NCBI GenBank assembly: GCA_030602705.1
Contig: JAUVZF010000026.1
Coordinates: 1-47,395 of the forward strand
Origin: Planctomycetota bacterium
GTDB lineage: Bacteria; Planctomycetota; Phycisphaerae; FEN-1346
Direction: 5' to 3'
DNA length: 47,395 nt
Of this stretch, positions 25,079 through 33,378 are shown one piece after another (the stretch's first letter is position 1; every line of letters starts with the position of its first letter). The position numbers were made by a program, and so were the translations under genes. The notes beneath the pieces were generated by a model that saw only the letters and a list, made by a program, of their open reading frames with translations, did no database searches and was not told where the DNA came from.

Positions 25079-25152
25079 GCGCGGCGGGTCTCCCGACCCG
25101 CCGCGCACGACACACGCGCCCATAGCGCGGCGGGTCCGGAGACCCGCCGCGC
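25079..25152. repeat. Pair of 28-bp palindromes between ABC ATPase and permease genes
   Basis: Two hairpins with identical 12-bp arms, GCGCGGCGGGTC and GACCCGCCGCGC, at 25079-25106 (loop TCCC) and 25125-25152 (loop CGGA). They fill most of the 100-bp gap, and the second ends 12 bp before the permease ATG. No T tract follows. Confidence 0.8.
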
Positions 25153-25164
25153 GGAGTGGCAAGC

Positions 25165-28100
25165 ATGAACCTCCGGACACTGGTTGCGCGGAGCCTGCGG
25201 TTCCACTGGCGAAGCCACCTGGGCGTCGTCCTGGGCGCCGCGGTGGCCACGACGGTTCTGGTCGGGGCGCTGGTGGTGGGCGACTCGGTCCGCTGGAGCC
25301 TGCGTCGGATGGGGCTAGCGAGGCTGGGCGAGACGGACCATGCACTGGTTGCGCCGGAGCGGTTCTTCCGCGCCGCCCTTGCCGCGGAACTTTCTACCGC
25401 GGTTCGCGCCCCGGCGGCCGCCGTGTTGCAGGTGCGCGGCATGGCGGCACGCGAGGACGGCACAGCCCGCGTCACCGGCGTCCAGGTGCTGGGCGTCGAT
25501 AGCGGCTTCTGGGCGATGGGCGACCTGCAACCGCCGCTCGCCGCTGGCGCAAAAGCCGCCGCCGTCATCAATGAGCGCTGCGCACGGGCGCTTCGCGTCA
25601 GGGCGGGCGACCGGATTTTCATACGGTTCGCAAAACCGACCGCCGTCTCGCTCGACGCGCCCCTTTCGGGCAAGCCCGAGCGGGCGGAGGGGTTCCATCT
25701 GCCGGTGGCATTCGTGGCACCCGACTCAGGAGTCGGCCGCTTCAGCCTCGCCGCCAACCAGGTGCCGCCCTACAACGTCATCGTGCCGCTGGCGTGGCTC
25801 CAGGAACAACTCGACCTGGCGGGCAAGGCCAACGTCCTGCTGCTGGGCGAGCCGGCGCCCGGCAAGGGGGGATCGAGCGCGTCCGGCGCATTGGCCGAGA
25901 AGTTTCAACTCGCGGATGCCGAACACGAGGTCCGCTCCGTGCCCGGCCGCAACACGGCGGAACTGCGCACCACCCGCGTCTTTCTCGACCCGCCCGTGGT
26001 GCAGGCGGCGGCCGAGGCCAACCCTGCCGCCGTCGGCGTGCTGACGTATCTGGTGAACGAACTCCGTGTAGGCGACCGGACGACGCCGTACTCGATGGTC
26101 ACGGCCGTCGGTCCGCTAAGCGCCGGCGAAGAGTCGGCCAAAGGCGAATCGGTCGCGGGCCTGCTTCCAGGCAACATGGCCGACAATGAGATCGTCATCA
26201 ACACGTGGCTGGCCGACGACCTCCGCGCCAAGGTCGGCGACGAACTTACCATGACGTACTTCGTGCCCGGGCCGATGCGGCGGCTCATAGAGAAGTCGAG
26301 CACGTTTCGCATCCGCGCGGTCGTCCCGATGGAAGGCGCGGCCGCCGACCGCACGCTAACGCCCGATTTCCCGGACCTTTCGGACATCGATAACTGCCGT
26401 GACTGGAGGCCAGGCTTCGAACCTGACTACGATAAAATCCGGACGAAGGACGAACAGTATTGGGACGACTACCGCGGCACACCCAAGGCGTTTGTCACAC
26501 TAGCAGCGGGGCAGCGGATGTGGAGGAACCGTTTCGGCGACCTGACGGCGGTACGCTTCCCGGGCATGAGCAAGGCGGATGCCGAAGGCGCCATCCTGGG
26601 CCGCCTCCGTCCGGCGGCGCTCGGTTTCTTCTTCCAGCCGGTCCGCGAGCAGGCCTTGGCGGCAAGCGGCCAGGCCATGGACTTCGGCCAACTGTTCCTG
26701 GGGCTGAGTTTCTTCCTCATCATCGCAGCGCTGGTGCTGACGGGCCTCTTGTTCGCTCTCGGCGCCGAGCAGCGGGCCGAAGAAACGGGCGTGCTGATGG
26801 CGGTCGGGTTCCCGGCGAAGCGCGTGCGGCGGCTCATGCTGGCCGAGGGCGGGGCGCTTACGCTCATTGGCGCCGTCGTCGGGACGGTCGGCGGCGTCGC
26901 GTACACGCGGCTGGTTCTCTGGGGTCTGGCCACGGTGTGGCAGAGCGCCGTCGGGGCGTCGGACATCGTGTACCACGGGTCGGGCACCACGCTGCTGGTG
27001 GGCGGCGGGGCGGGCGTCATGGTGGCTCTGCTCGCGATTTGGCTGACGCTGCGACGGCAGGCTCGGACGCCGGCTCGCGAACTCCTGACGGGGGGCGCGG
27101 ATGCCCAACTGCGGGTCGGGCTTCCGCTGGGTGTGCGGCCGTTGCTGGGCTTGCGGTTGGCCTTGGCGTGCGCCCTCGGGGCGGCGGTGCTGCTGATCGT
27201 CATGGGCTCCGCCAAAGGGCGGGCCCAGGCAGGCGTGTTCTTCGGCGCCGGGGCGCTGCTGCTGGTGGCGGGCCTCGCCCTGTGCCACGCGGCGCTCGCG
27301 CGGATGGCCGCATCGAGCGAGCGGCGGCGCCTGTCGCCCGTCGGCCTGGGCCTGCGGAACGCCACGCGGCGGCGTGGCCGGAGCCTGGCAACCATCTCGC
27401 TGGTGGCGTTCGGGGCGTTTCTGGTCGTCGCCATCGGCGCGAACCGGCGACCGCCGGTTGAAGATGCCGGTATCAGGTCGTCGGGCACGGGCGGCTTCCG
27501 GCTTTGGGGCCAGGCCACGCTGCCCGTCCATCACGATCTGCTGAGCAAGGACGGCCGCAAACAGTATGCCCTGCCGGACGATCTGCCGCAGAGGGTCACC
27601 GAGATCGTGCCGATGCGTGTGCACGAAGGCGACGACGCCTCGTGCCTGAATCTGAACCGCGTCCAGAGACCGCGCCTGGTGGGCGTGCAGCCGGAGATGC
27701 TCGCGCAGCGCAAGTCATTCACGTTCGCCAAGACGCTCGGGCCGCTCGCAGAAGACGAAAACGCATGGATGCTGCTCGCAAAGCGCGACCAGCCGGCCAT
27801 ACGGCCCGTATGGGACGTCGTGCCGGCCATCGGCGACGCCGCCACCATCCAGTGGTCGCTCGGCAAGAAGGTGGGCGACGAGATGGTCTACACCGACGGC
27901 CGTGGCCGCGAGTTCCGGCTGCGCCTCGTCGGCGCGCTGGCCGGGTCGATTCTTCAGGGGTCGCTCCTCATCTCGGAGGAGGCGTTCCTGGAGCGGTTCC
28001 CGTCCGAGAGCGGCTACCGCATGCTTTTGATAGATACGCCGCCTGAAAACACGAAAGAGGTGTCGGGGATCCTGTCAAAGCAACTCGCCGACGTGGGGCT

Positions 28101-28533
28101 TGCCATTACGCCGACGGCCGACCGGCTGGCCGAACTGGCCGCCATGCAGAACACGTACCTGGCCATCTTCCAGACGCTCGGCGCACTGGGTCTCTTGCTG
28201 GGGAGCGTCGGCCTGGGGGTCGTCGTCCTGCGAAACGTTCTGGAACGGCGCGGGGAACTGGCGCTGGCGCGGGCGGTGGGCTTTCGGACACGGTCGCTCG
28301 ACTGGCTGGTCCTGGCCGAGCACTGGGGCCTTCTGGCCATGGGCCTCGTCTGTGGCGTCGCGGCAGCCCTGGTCGCCGTGGCGCCGGTGATCTGGTCGGC
28401 AGCAGCGGCGGTGCCGTACCTGTCGCTGGCGGCAACGCTGGCGGTCGTGGCCGGCAGCGGCGTGCTGTGGACGTGGCTCGCCACGCGGTTCGCGCTTCGT
28501 GGCCCGCTGCTGGCGGCACTGCGTAACGAATAG
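25165..28533 (+). CDS. FtsX/MacB-type ABC transporter permease, large duplicated form
   Basis: A 1122-residue inner-membrane protein. An N-terminal membrane helix (VVLGAAVATTVLVGALVVG) is followed by a large periplasmic domain (about 45-510). A first FtsX core has helices near 515, 565 and 615, then further helices near 660, 690 and 740, a second extracytoplasmic domain, and a last FtsX core near 1005-1100 (TLGALGLLLGSVGLGVVVLRNVLERRGELALARAVGF). The repeat of two FtsX cores in one chain suggests that it can act without a second permease subunit. The ATG at 25165 has GGAG upstream. A terminator follows. Confidence 0.85.
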   Translation: MNLRTLVARSLRFHWRSHLGVVLGAAVATTVLVGALVVGDSVRWSLRRMGLARLGETDHALVAPERFFRAALAAELSTAVRAPAAAVLQVRGMAAREDGTARVTGVQVLGVDSGFWAMGDLQPPLAAGAKAAAVINERCARALRVRAGDRIFIRFAKPTAVSLDAPLSGKPERAEGFHLPVAFVAPDSGVGRFSLAANQVPPYNVIVPLAWLQEQLDLAGKANVLLLGEPAPGKGGSSASGALAEKFQLADAEHEVRSVPGRNTAELRTTRVFLDPPVVQAAAEANPAAVGVLTYLVNELRVGDRTTPYSMVTAVGPLSAGEESAKGESVAGLLPGNMADNEIVINTWLADDLRAKVGDELTMTYFVPGPMRRLIEKSSTFRIRAVVPMEGAAADRTLTPDFPDLSDIDNCRDWRPGFEPDYDKIRTKDEQYWDDYRGTPKAFVTLAAGQRMWRNRFGDLTAVRFPGMSKADAEGAILGRLRPAALGFFFQPVREQALAASGQAMDFGQLFLGLSFFLIIAALVLTGLLFALGAEQRAEETGVLMAVGFPAKRVRRLMLAEGGALTLIGAVVGTVGGVAYTRLVLWGLATVWQSAVGASDIVYHGSGTTLLVGGGAGVMVALLAIWLTLRRQARTPARELLTGGADAQLRVGLPLGVRPLLGLRLALACALGAAVLLIVMGSAKGRAQAGVFFGAGALLLVAGLALCHAALARMAASSERRRLSPVGLGLRNATRRRGRSLATISLVAFGAFLVVAIGANRRPPVEDAGIRSSGTGGFRLWGQATLPVHHDLLSKDGRKQYALPDDLPQRVTEIVPMRVHEGDDASCLNLNRVQRPRLVGVQPEMLAQRKSFTFAKTLGPLAEDENAWMLLAKRDQPAIRPVWDVVPAIGDAATIQWSLGKKVGDEMVYTDGRGREFRLRLVGALAGSILQGSLLISEEAFLERFPSESGYRMLLIDTPPENTKEVSGILSKQLADVGLAITPTADRLAELAAMQNTYLAIFQTLGALGLLLGSVGLGVVVLRNVLERRGELALARAVGFRTRSLDWLVLAEHWGLLAMGLVCGVAAALVAVAPVIWSAAAAVPYLSLAATLAVVAGSGVLWTWLATRFALRGPLLAALRNE

Positions 28534-28631
28534 CCGGCCGGCGGGTTCAATCTTCCGGGAGAGCCCGCGCACCGGGCCGCACGGGTTGATTTCGCGGAGG
28601 TCTGGGGGTACGATGGTGCGGAAGCGAAACG

Positions 28632-28669
28632 GGGTCAGGCCCTTCCGAGACGGGGGCTGACCCTTTTTT
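28632..28669 (+). terminator. Rho-independent terminator between permease and propeller genes
   Basis: GGGTCAGGCCC (28632-28642) pairs with the GGGGCTGACCC arm ending at 28663, one mismatch, and TTTTTT follows directly. It lies between the permease stop (28533) and the next ATG (28682). The arms match GGGTCAG/CTGACCC of the element iterons only by chance as far as can be told. Confidence 0.7.
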
Positions 28670-28681
28670 GCGAGGAGCCGC

Positions 28682-30118
28682 ATGAAGGCGTTTCTTCTGA
28701 GAGCGATTCCGGTCACACTGGCGCTTGCGGGCGTCCTGTCGGTGACGCTGTGGCTGAGGGCCACCCCCGCGTACGATCTCAAGAGGCGGATCGAGGTGGC
28801 GGGCGAAGGCGGAATCCGGCGGGTCGACGTCTCGTTCCCCGGCCACTTCCAGGCCGGCGACGGCAAACCGGCCGACCTGCGCGGTTCCTGGCCGCGCTTC
28901 CGCGGCGCCCGCTACGACGCCGTCAGCACGGAGTCCGTCCGGTTGGCCCGCACGTGGCCGCAGGGCGGGCCGAAGGCGCTGTGGAGCATCCCCGTAGGCA
29001 TCGGGTACGCCGGGCCGGCGGTCAACCGCGGCCGCGTGTACCTTCTGGACTACGATGAAACGAAGGAGGCCGACACGCTGCGGTGTCTGTCGCTGGCCGA
29101 CGGCACCGAGATCTGGCGGCGATGGTACGAGATCCCCATCGTCAGCGATCACGGCATCTCGCGGACGGTGCCGGCCGTGACCGACCGGTCTGTGGTGACG
29201 TTCGGCCCGAATTGCCACGTGATGTGCGTGGATGCCGAGACGGGCGACTTCCGCTGGGGCATCGACCTCGTGAAGGAGTACGGGGCCACGGTGCCGAAGT
29301 GGTACGCCGGCCAGTGCCCGCTGATCGACGGCGGCCGGGCCATCCTTGCGCCGGCCGGCAAAGATGTCCTGATGATGGCCGTCGAGTGCGAGTCCGACGG
29401 GGTGGTGGCCTGGAAGACGCCGAACCGTCGCGGCTGGAAGATGACCCATTCCTCGATCATCCCGATGGACTTGGGATCCTGGCGAATGTACATCTACTGC
29501 GCCAGCGGCGGGGTCGTTGGCGTGGCGGCCGAGGACGGACCGGGCCACAAGGCCGGCGACATCCTCTGGGAGTGCCCCCAGTGGCAGGTCCGTTTCGCCA
29601 ACACTCCGAGCCCCGTCGTCATCGGAGGCGGGCACGTGCTGCTGTCGGGCGGGTACGGCAGCGGCAGCATGATGATCCGGATCGTCGAGGAAGGCGAGGG
29701 GCTCGCCTGCAAGGTGGTTTGGCGGCTGGAGAAGTCCGGCCAGTTCGGTTCCGAGCAGCAGACGCCGCTGTTCTACAACGGACACATCTTCGGCGTTCTT
29801 CCGAAGGAGGCGCGGCCGCTCGGCGAGCAACTCATCTGCATGGACCTGGAGGGCAAACACCTCTGGACAAGCGGGCGGGCGAACCGGTTCGGTCTTGGCT
29901 CGTACATGATCGCCGATGGGCTGCTCTTCGTGATGGACGATGATGGCCTCTTGACGCTGGCCGAGGCCACGGCCGAAGGTTACAAACCGCTCGCCCGGGC
30001 CAAGGTGCTCGACGGGCACGAGACGTGGGCGCCGCTGGCCATCGCGGGCGGACGGCTTCTCGTTCGAGATCTGAAGAGGCTGGTCTGCCTGGACGTGCGC
30101 AAGGCGGGCCGGGAGTAG
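28682..30118 (+). CDS. PQQ-like beta-propeller protein with N-terminal membrane anchor
   Basis: A 478-residue protein. An uncleaved-looking hydrophobic N-terminus (about residues 6-26) places the rest outside the membrane. WPRFRG at about residue 76 is the usual entry motif of quinoprotein-like propellers. Blade signatures include GRVYLLDYDE, DRSVVTFGPNCHVMCVDAETGDFRW, DVLMMAVECESDGVVAWKT, GGHVLLSGGYGSG, NGHIFGVLP and LVCLDVRKAG at the end. ATG has GAGGAG nearby. The NHL-propeller gene starts 5 bp after it. It opens a six-gene redox cluster; a role as electron-transfer scaffold is inferred from context. Confidence 0.75.
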   Translation: MKAFLLRAIPVTLALAGVLSVTLWLRATPAYDLKRRIEVAGEGGIRRVDVSFPGHFQAGDGKPADLRGSWPRFRGARYDAVSTESVRLARTWPQGGPKALWSIPVGIGYAGPAVNRGRVYLLDYDETKEADTLRCLSLADGTEIWRRWYEIPIVSDHGISRTVPAVTDRSVVTFGPNCHVMCVDAETGDFRWGIDLVKEYGATVPKWYAGQCPLIDGGRAILAPAGKDVLMMAVECESDGVVAWKTPNRRGWKMTHSSIIPMDLGSWRMYIYCASGGVVGVAAEDGPGHKAGDILWECPQWQVRFANTPSPVVIGGGHVLLSGGYGSGSMMIRIVEEGEGLACKVVWRLEKSGQFGSEQQTPLFYNGHIFGVLPKEARPLGEQLICMDLEGKHLWTSGRANRFGLGSYMIADGLLFVMDDDGLLTLAEATAEGYKPLARAKVLDGHETWAPLAIAGGRLLVRDLKRLVCLDVRKAGRE

Positions 30119-30123
30119 CGGAC

Positions 30124-31020
30124 ATGGCTCAGTGGAAACCGAGCGGCCTGGGGCCGGAGTTCACGTACGACCTCTCGGAACTCAAGAAGGTCGATCCGGC
30201 GCTCATCCACTACGAGCAGGCGGCATCCGTGCCGACCGGCATGATGAAGCCGAAAGCCATCGCCGTCGGCGCAGACCGGCGCCTGTTCGTCGCGGGCGAC
30301 GGGGGCGTTCGGGTTTTCGACCCCGCCGGCAAACCCGTCTTGCAGTTCGAGACGGGCGGCGAGCCGCACTGTATCGCCCTCGGCAAGACCGGCACGGTTT
30401 ACGTCGGGATGAAAGACCACGTCGAGGTGTACGACGCATCGGGCAAACGCGCGGCCGCATGGAAGGGCCTGGGCGAGAGAGCATACGTGACGAGTCTGGC
30501 CGTCGGCGAGGCCGACGTGTTCGTGGCCGACGCCGGCAACCGGGTGCTGCTGCGGTACGATACGTCGGGGAAGTTGTTGAAGCGAATCGGCGAGGAAGAT
30601 GCCGCGAAACATGCCCCGGGTCTCGTTGTGCCAAGCCCGTACTTCGACGTGGCCCTCGGGCCGGAAGGGATGCTGTGGCTCGTCAACCCCGGCCGGCGGC
30701 GCGTGGAGTGCTACACGTACGACGGTGCGTTTCGCTTCGCGTGGGGGAAGTTCTCGATGAAGGTCGAGGGCTTTTGCGGATGCTGCAACCCGACGCACCT
30801 GGCCATCGACGCCGACGGCAACTTCATCACCAGCGAGAAAGGCCTGCCGCGCGTCAAGGTGCACGATGACGAGGGGAACTTCAAGAGCGTCGTGGCGGCG
30901 CCCGCCGACTTCGCCGACGGCACCGTGGGTCTGGACCTGGCGGTGGACGCGAAAGGGCGAATCCTGGTGCTCGACCCCAAGCGGCGCGCGGTGCGCATCT
31001 TTGTGAAAAAGCGATCTTGA
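30124..31020 (+). CDS. NHL-repeat beta-propeller protein with CGCC motif
   Basis: A 298-residue propeller with NHL-type repeats: KPKAIAVGADRRLFVAG, EPHCIALGKTGTVYVGM, VTSLAVGEADVFVADAGNRVLLRYD, and VSFDVALG-like and THLAIDADGNFITSEKGLPRVKVHD blades. FCGCC between the later blades is unusual and could bind a metal or form disulfides. No signal peptide is evident, although the partner proteins are extracytoplasmic. The ATG at 30124 follows the preceding stop by 5 bp. The operon position, ahead of Fe-S proteins, suggests it contacts the redox chain. Confidence 0.7.
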   Translation: MAQWKPSGLGPEFTYDLSELKKVDPALIHYEQAASVPTGMMKPKAIAVGADRRLFVAGDGGVRVFDPAGKPVLQFETGGEPHCIALGKTGTVYVGMKDHVEVYDASGKRAAAWKGLGERAYVTSLAVGEADVFVADAGNRVLLRYDTSGKLLKRIGEEDAAKHAPGLVVPSPYFDVALGPEGMLWLVNPGRRRVECYTYDGAFRFAWGKFSMKVEGFCGCCNPTHLAIDADGNFITSEKGLPRVKVHDDEGNFKSVVAAPADFADGTVGLDLAVDAKGRILVLDPKRRAVRIFVKKRS

Positions 31021-31068
31021 ATCTGAAATCTGAGATTGGAAATCTCAGGATTTGAAATCTCAGATAAC
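31017..31068. repeat. AT-rich microrepeat after the NHL gene
   Basis: GAAATCTGAG, GAAATCTCAG and GAAATCTCAG recur within 50 bp, making partial hairpins. It is much more AT-rich than all neighbours. Its first bases overlap the NHL stop codon. Confidence 0.55.
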
Positions 31069-31104
31069 AGATCCGCGACAGCAGACGGCTGGAAGGAGTA
31101 GCGC

Positions 31105-31368
31105 ATGACCAGACACAGGGACCGGCCCGAGCGGCGGCGCAACTTCCTGCGCAGCCTCGTGCGGTACCCCGTCCTGGGTGCGCTGGGACTCCTGGGAGGC
31201 CGCCTGGTGAAGAGGCAGGCCGGCACGGGCCCCGTCCAGGCCGGCCGGAAGTGCACCAACCGCGGCATCTGCCGTGGATGCCTCCGGCTCTCAACGTGCT
31301 GCCTGCCGCAGGCGTTGATGGCCCGCAACGTCCTCGACCGTGATGGGCCAATCCGTCCCACCTTTTAG
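31105..31368 (+). CDS. Cys-rich mini-protein with Tat-like N-terminus
   Basis: An 87-residue protein. The N-terminus RRRNFLRSLVRYPVLGALGLLGG is twin-arginine followed by a hydrophobic stretch, like a Tat signal or anchor. The rest has five cysteines in KCTNRGICRGCLRLSTCC, not a standard ferredoxin motif, possibly a small Fe-S or metal site. AAGGAG precedes the ATG. It sits between the NHL propeller and a Tat-type ferredoxin in the redox operon, so it may be a small electron-transfer subunit. I do not recognise the family. Confidence 0.6.
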   Translation: MTRHRDRPERRRNFLRSLVRYPVLGALGLLGGRLVKRQAGTGPVQAGRKCTNRGICRGCLRLSTCCLPQALMARNVLDRDGPIRPTF

Positions 31369-31456
31369 CCGCGACCCGCCCGGCAGGCCGGTCGCGCACG
31401 GCGCCGGGATGCCAGGCAGCACCTTTTAGCCGCGACCCGAAGGGGAGCGCGTAACG

Positions 31457-32041
31457 ATGCCGACAGACAACACCACCAACAACAAGACCACCCGCCGCAA
31501 CCTGTTCCGCAAAGGCGGTCTGGCCGCCGGCGCAGCAGTTGTGACCGGGACGGCGGCCACCCTGGCTGCAAAAGGGCGCTCGGACGGAACGGTCTGGCAG
31601 ATCGATCCGGAAAAGTGCATCCAGTGCGGCAACTGCGCGACGTACTGCGTGCTGGACCCGAGCGCGGTCACGTGCGTCCACGCGCTCAAACTGTGCGGCT
31701 ACTGCGACCTGTGCTTCGCCTACTTCTCGCCGGGCTTCGAGCCGGAAGCCGGCATCGAGGCGCCTGCCGTCGAGAGCCAGTTGTGCCCGACCGAGGCCAT
31801 CAAGCGGCGCTGGATCGAAGGACCACACTACGAGTACACCATCGACGAGGAACTGTGCATCGGGTGCGGCAAGTGCATCAAGGGATGCAACAACTTCGGC
31901 AACGGGTCGCTCTTCCTCCAGGTCATGCACGACCGTTGCGTGAACTGCAACGAGTGCTCCATCGCCGAAGCGTGCCCGTCGGATGCGTTTCAGCGCGTGC
32001 CTGCCAACCACCCCTACCTCCTGAAAGGCGAGGACCACTAA
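31457..32041 (+). CDS. Tat-exported polyferredoxin
   Basis: A 194-residue protein. TTRRNLFRKGG followed by a hydrophobic alanine-rich stretch is a Tat signal, so the folded Fe-S protein would be periplasmic. It carries Cys clusters CIQCGNCATYC, CGYCDLC, CIGCGKCIKGC and CVNCNECSIAEACP, enough for three or four [4Fe-4S] clusters; it resembles periplasmic ferredoxins of DMSO-reductase or NapG-like type. It ends 2 bp before the polyferredoxin membrane gene, whose start is coupled. It probably passes electrons between that membrane protein and the extracytoplasmic propellers. Confidence 0.8.
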   Translation: MPTDNTTNNKTTRRNLFRKGGLAAGAAVVTGTAATLAAKGRSDGTVWQIDPEKCIQCGNCATYCVLDPSAVTCVHALKLCGYCDLCFAYFSPGFEPEAGIEAPAVESQLCPTEAIKRRWIEGPHYEYTIDEELCIGCGKCIKGCNNFGNGSLFLQVMHDRCVNCNECSIAEACPSDAFQRVPANHPYLLKGEDH

Positions 32042-32043
32042 GT

Positions 32044-33378
32044 TTGAGACTCTCTGTGCCCATTCTCGTGGCCCTCTTCCTGATGCCGGCGGCGTCGGCG
32101 CTTGGGGCCGAGCGTTTCGCGCTGCCCAAGTTCAAGAGCGGGTACGAGTTGCCGCCGCTTGAAGTCCCGCCGGCGGCCTCCGATGCGCTCGAGTACCTCG
32201 ACGTCGCCGCCCTCGCGGCAGCGCTGGCGCTGGCGTCGTACCTGGCGCTCCGTGCACGGTCGCGGCGGGCGCTGTGGGTGCTGATGGCCGCCTCGCTTGT
32301 GTACTTCGGGTTCTATCGCGGCGGTTGCATCTGCTCCATCGGCGCCATCCAGAACGTGGTCCTTGCGCTGTTGGACAACGGATACGCGATACCGTTTACG
32401 GCCGTCGCGTTCTTCGTGATTCCGCTGGCGGTCACGCTTCTGTTCGGACGAACGTTCTGCGCGGCCGTGTGTCCGCTGGGGGCGCTCCAGGACATCGTTG
32501 CGGTGCGGCCGGTTCGCGTGCCGGCGTGGCTGGATCACGGGCTGGGACTCCTGGCTTACGTGTACCTTGGCGCGGCGGTGCTGTTCGCCGCCACAGGCGC
32601 GGCGTTTCTCATCTGCGAGTACGATCCGTTTGTGGCGATCTTCCGCCTGGTTCCCTTCACGCGCCCCAATGCCATGATGGAAGCGTTCGGCGGCAGCATG
32701 GGGATGCTGATCCTCGGCGCGGGGTTCGTGCTGGTGGGCCTCTTTATCGCGCGGCCGTACTGCCGGTGGCTGTGTCCGTACGGGGCGATGCTGCGGCTGC
32801 TGTCGCGCGCATCGAAGTGGCACGTCACGATCACGCCGGACGAGTGCGTCCACTGTACGCTGTGCGAAGATTCCTGCCCGTTGGGCGCGATCCAAAAACC
32901 GACGACCGACTTGCCGCGCCCCGACCGCCTGATCGACCGCCGCCGCCTCGCACTCCTGCTGATCCTCGTCCCGCTGCTGCTGGCGGGCGGCGGCTGCTTC
33001 GGACGGTACCTGGGCGAACCGTTCTCGCGCGTGCACTTCACCGTGCAGCAGGCCGAGCGCGTCCGCCTCGAGGAGACCGGCCAAATCACGGGCACCGACG
33101 ACATCAGCGACGCGTTCTACAAGACGCAGCGGCCGCGAGAGGAACTCTACGCCGAGGCCGGCGCCATCCGCGGCCGCTTCGACATCGGCGGCACGCTCCT
33201 GGGCGTCTGGGTCGGGCTGGTCGTCGCCGTGAAACTCATCCACCTGTCGGTCTATCGCACGCGGACCGATTACGAGCCCGACCGCGCCACGTGCCTCTCG
33301 TGCGGCCGATGTTTCAAATACTGCCCGGTTGAACGGAAGCGACTCAAAACACTCAAGGGTGAACCGACAACGCCATGA
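32044..33378 (+). CDS. NapH/NosR-like membrane 4Fe-4S protein
   Basis: A 444-residue inner-membrane protein starting at TTG (32044), 2 bp after the upstream stop. A signal/anchor helix is followed by about five membrane helices (near residues 55, 80, 110, 170 and 225) bearing CxxxCP motifs: RGGCICSIGAIQ, FCAAVCPLGALQD and YCRWLCPYGAMLR. Then come ferredoxin motifs CVHCTLCEDSCPLGAI and, after a last helix, CLSCGRCFKYCP. This is the NapH/NosR/CcoG-type fold that moves electrons from the quinone pool or cytoplasmic donors across the membrane. Its end overlaps the next ATG (ATGA). No NosZ or Nap reductase is present, so the terminal acceptor is unknown. Confidence 0.82.
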   Translation: MRLSVPILVALFLMPAASALGAERFALPKFKSGYELPPLEVPPAASDALEYLDVAALAAALALASYLALRARSRRALWVLMAASLVYFGFYRGGCICSIGAIQNVVLALLDNGYAIPFTAVAFFVIPLAVTLLFGRTFCAAVCPLGALQDIVAVRPVRVPAWLDHGLGLLAYVYLGAAVLFAATGAAFLICEYDPFVAIFRLVPFTRPNAMMEAFGGSMGMLILGAGFVLVGLFIARPYCRWLCPYGAMLRLLSRASKWHVTITPDECVHCTLCEDSCPLGAIQKPTTDLPRPDRLIDRRRLALLLILVPLLLAGGGCFGRYLGEPFSRVHFTVQQAERVRLEETGQITGTDDISDAFYKTQRPREELYAEAGAIRGRFDIGGTLLGVWVGLVVAVKLIHLSVYRTRTDYEPDRATCLSCGRCFKYCPVERKRLKTLKGEPTTP

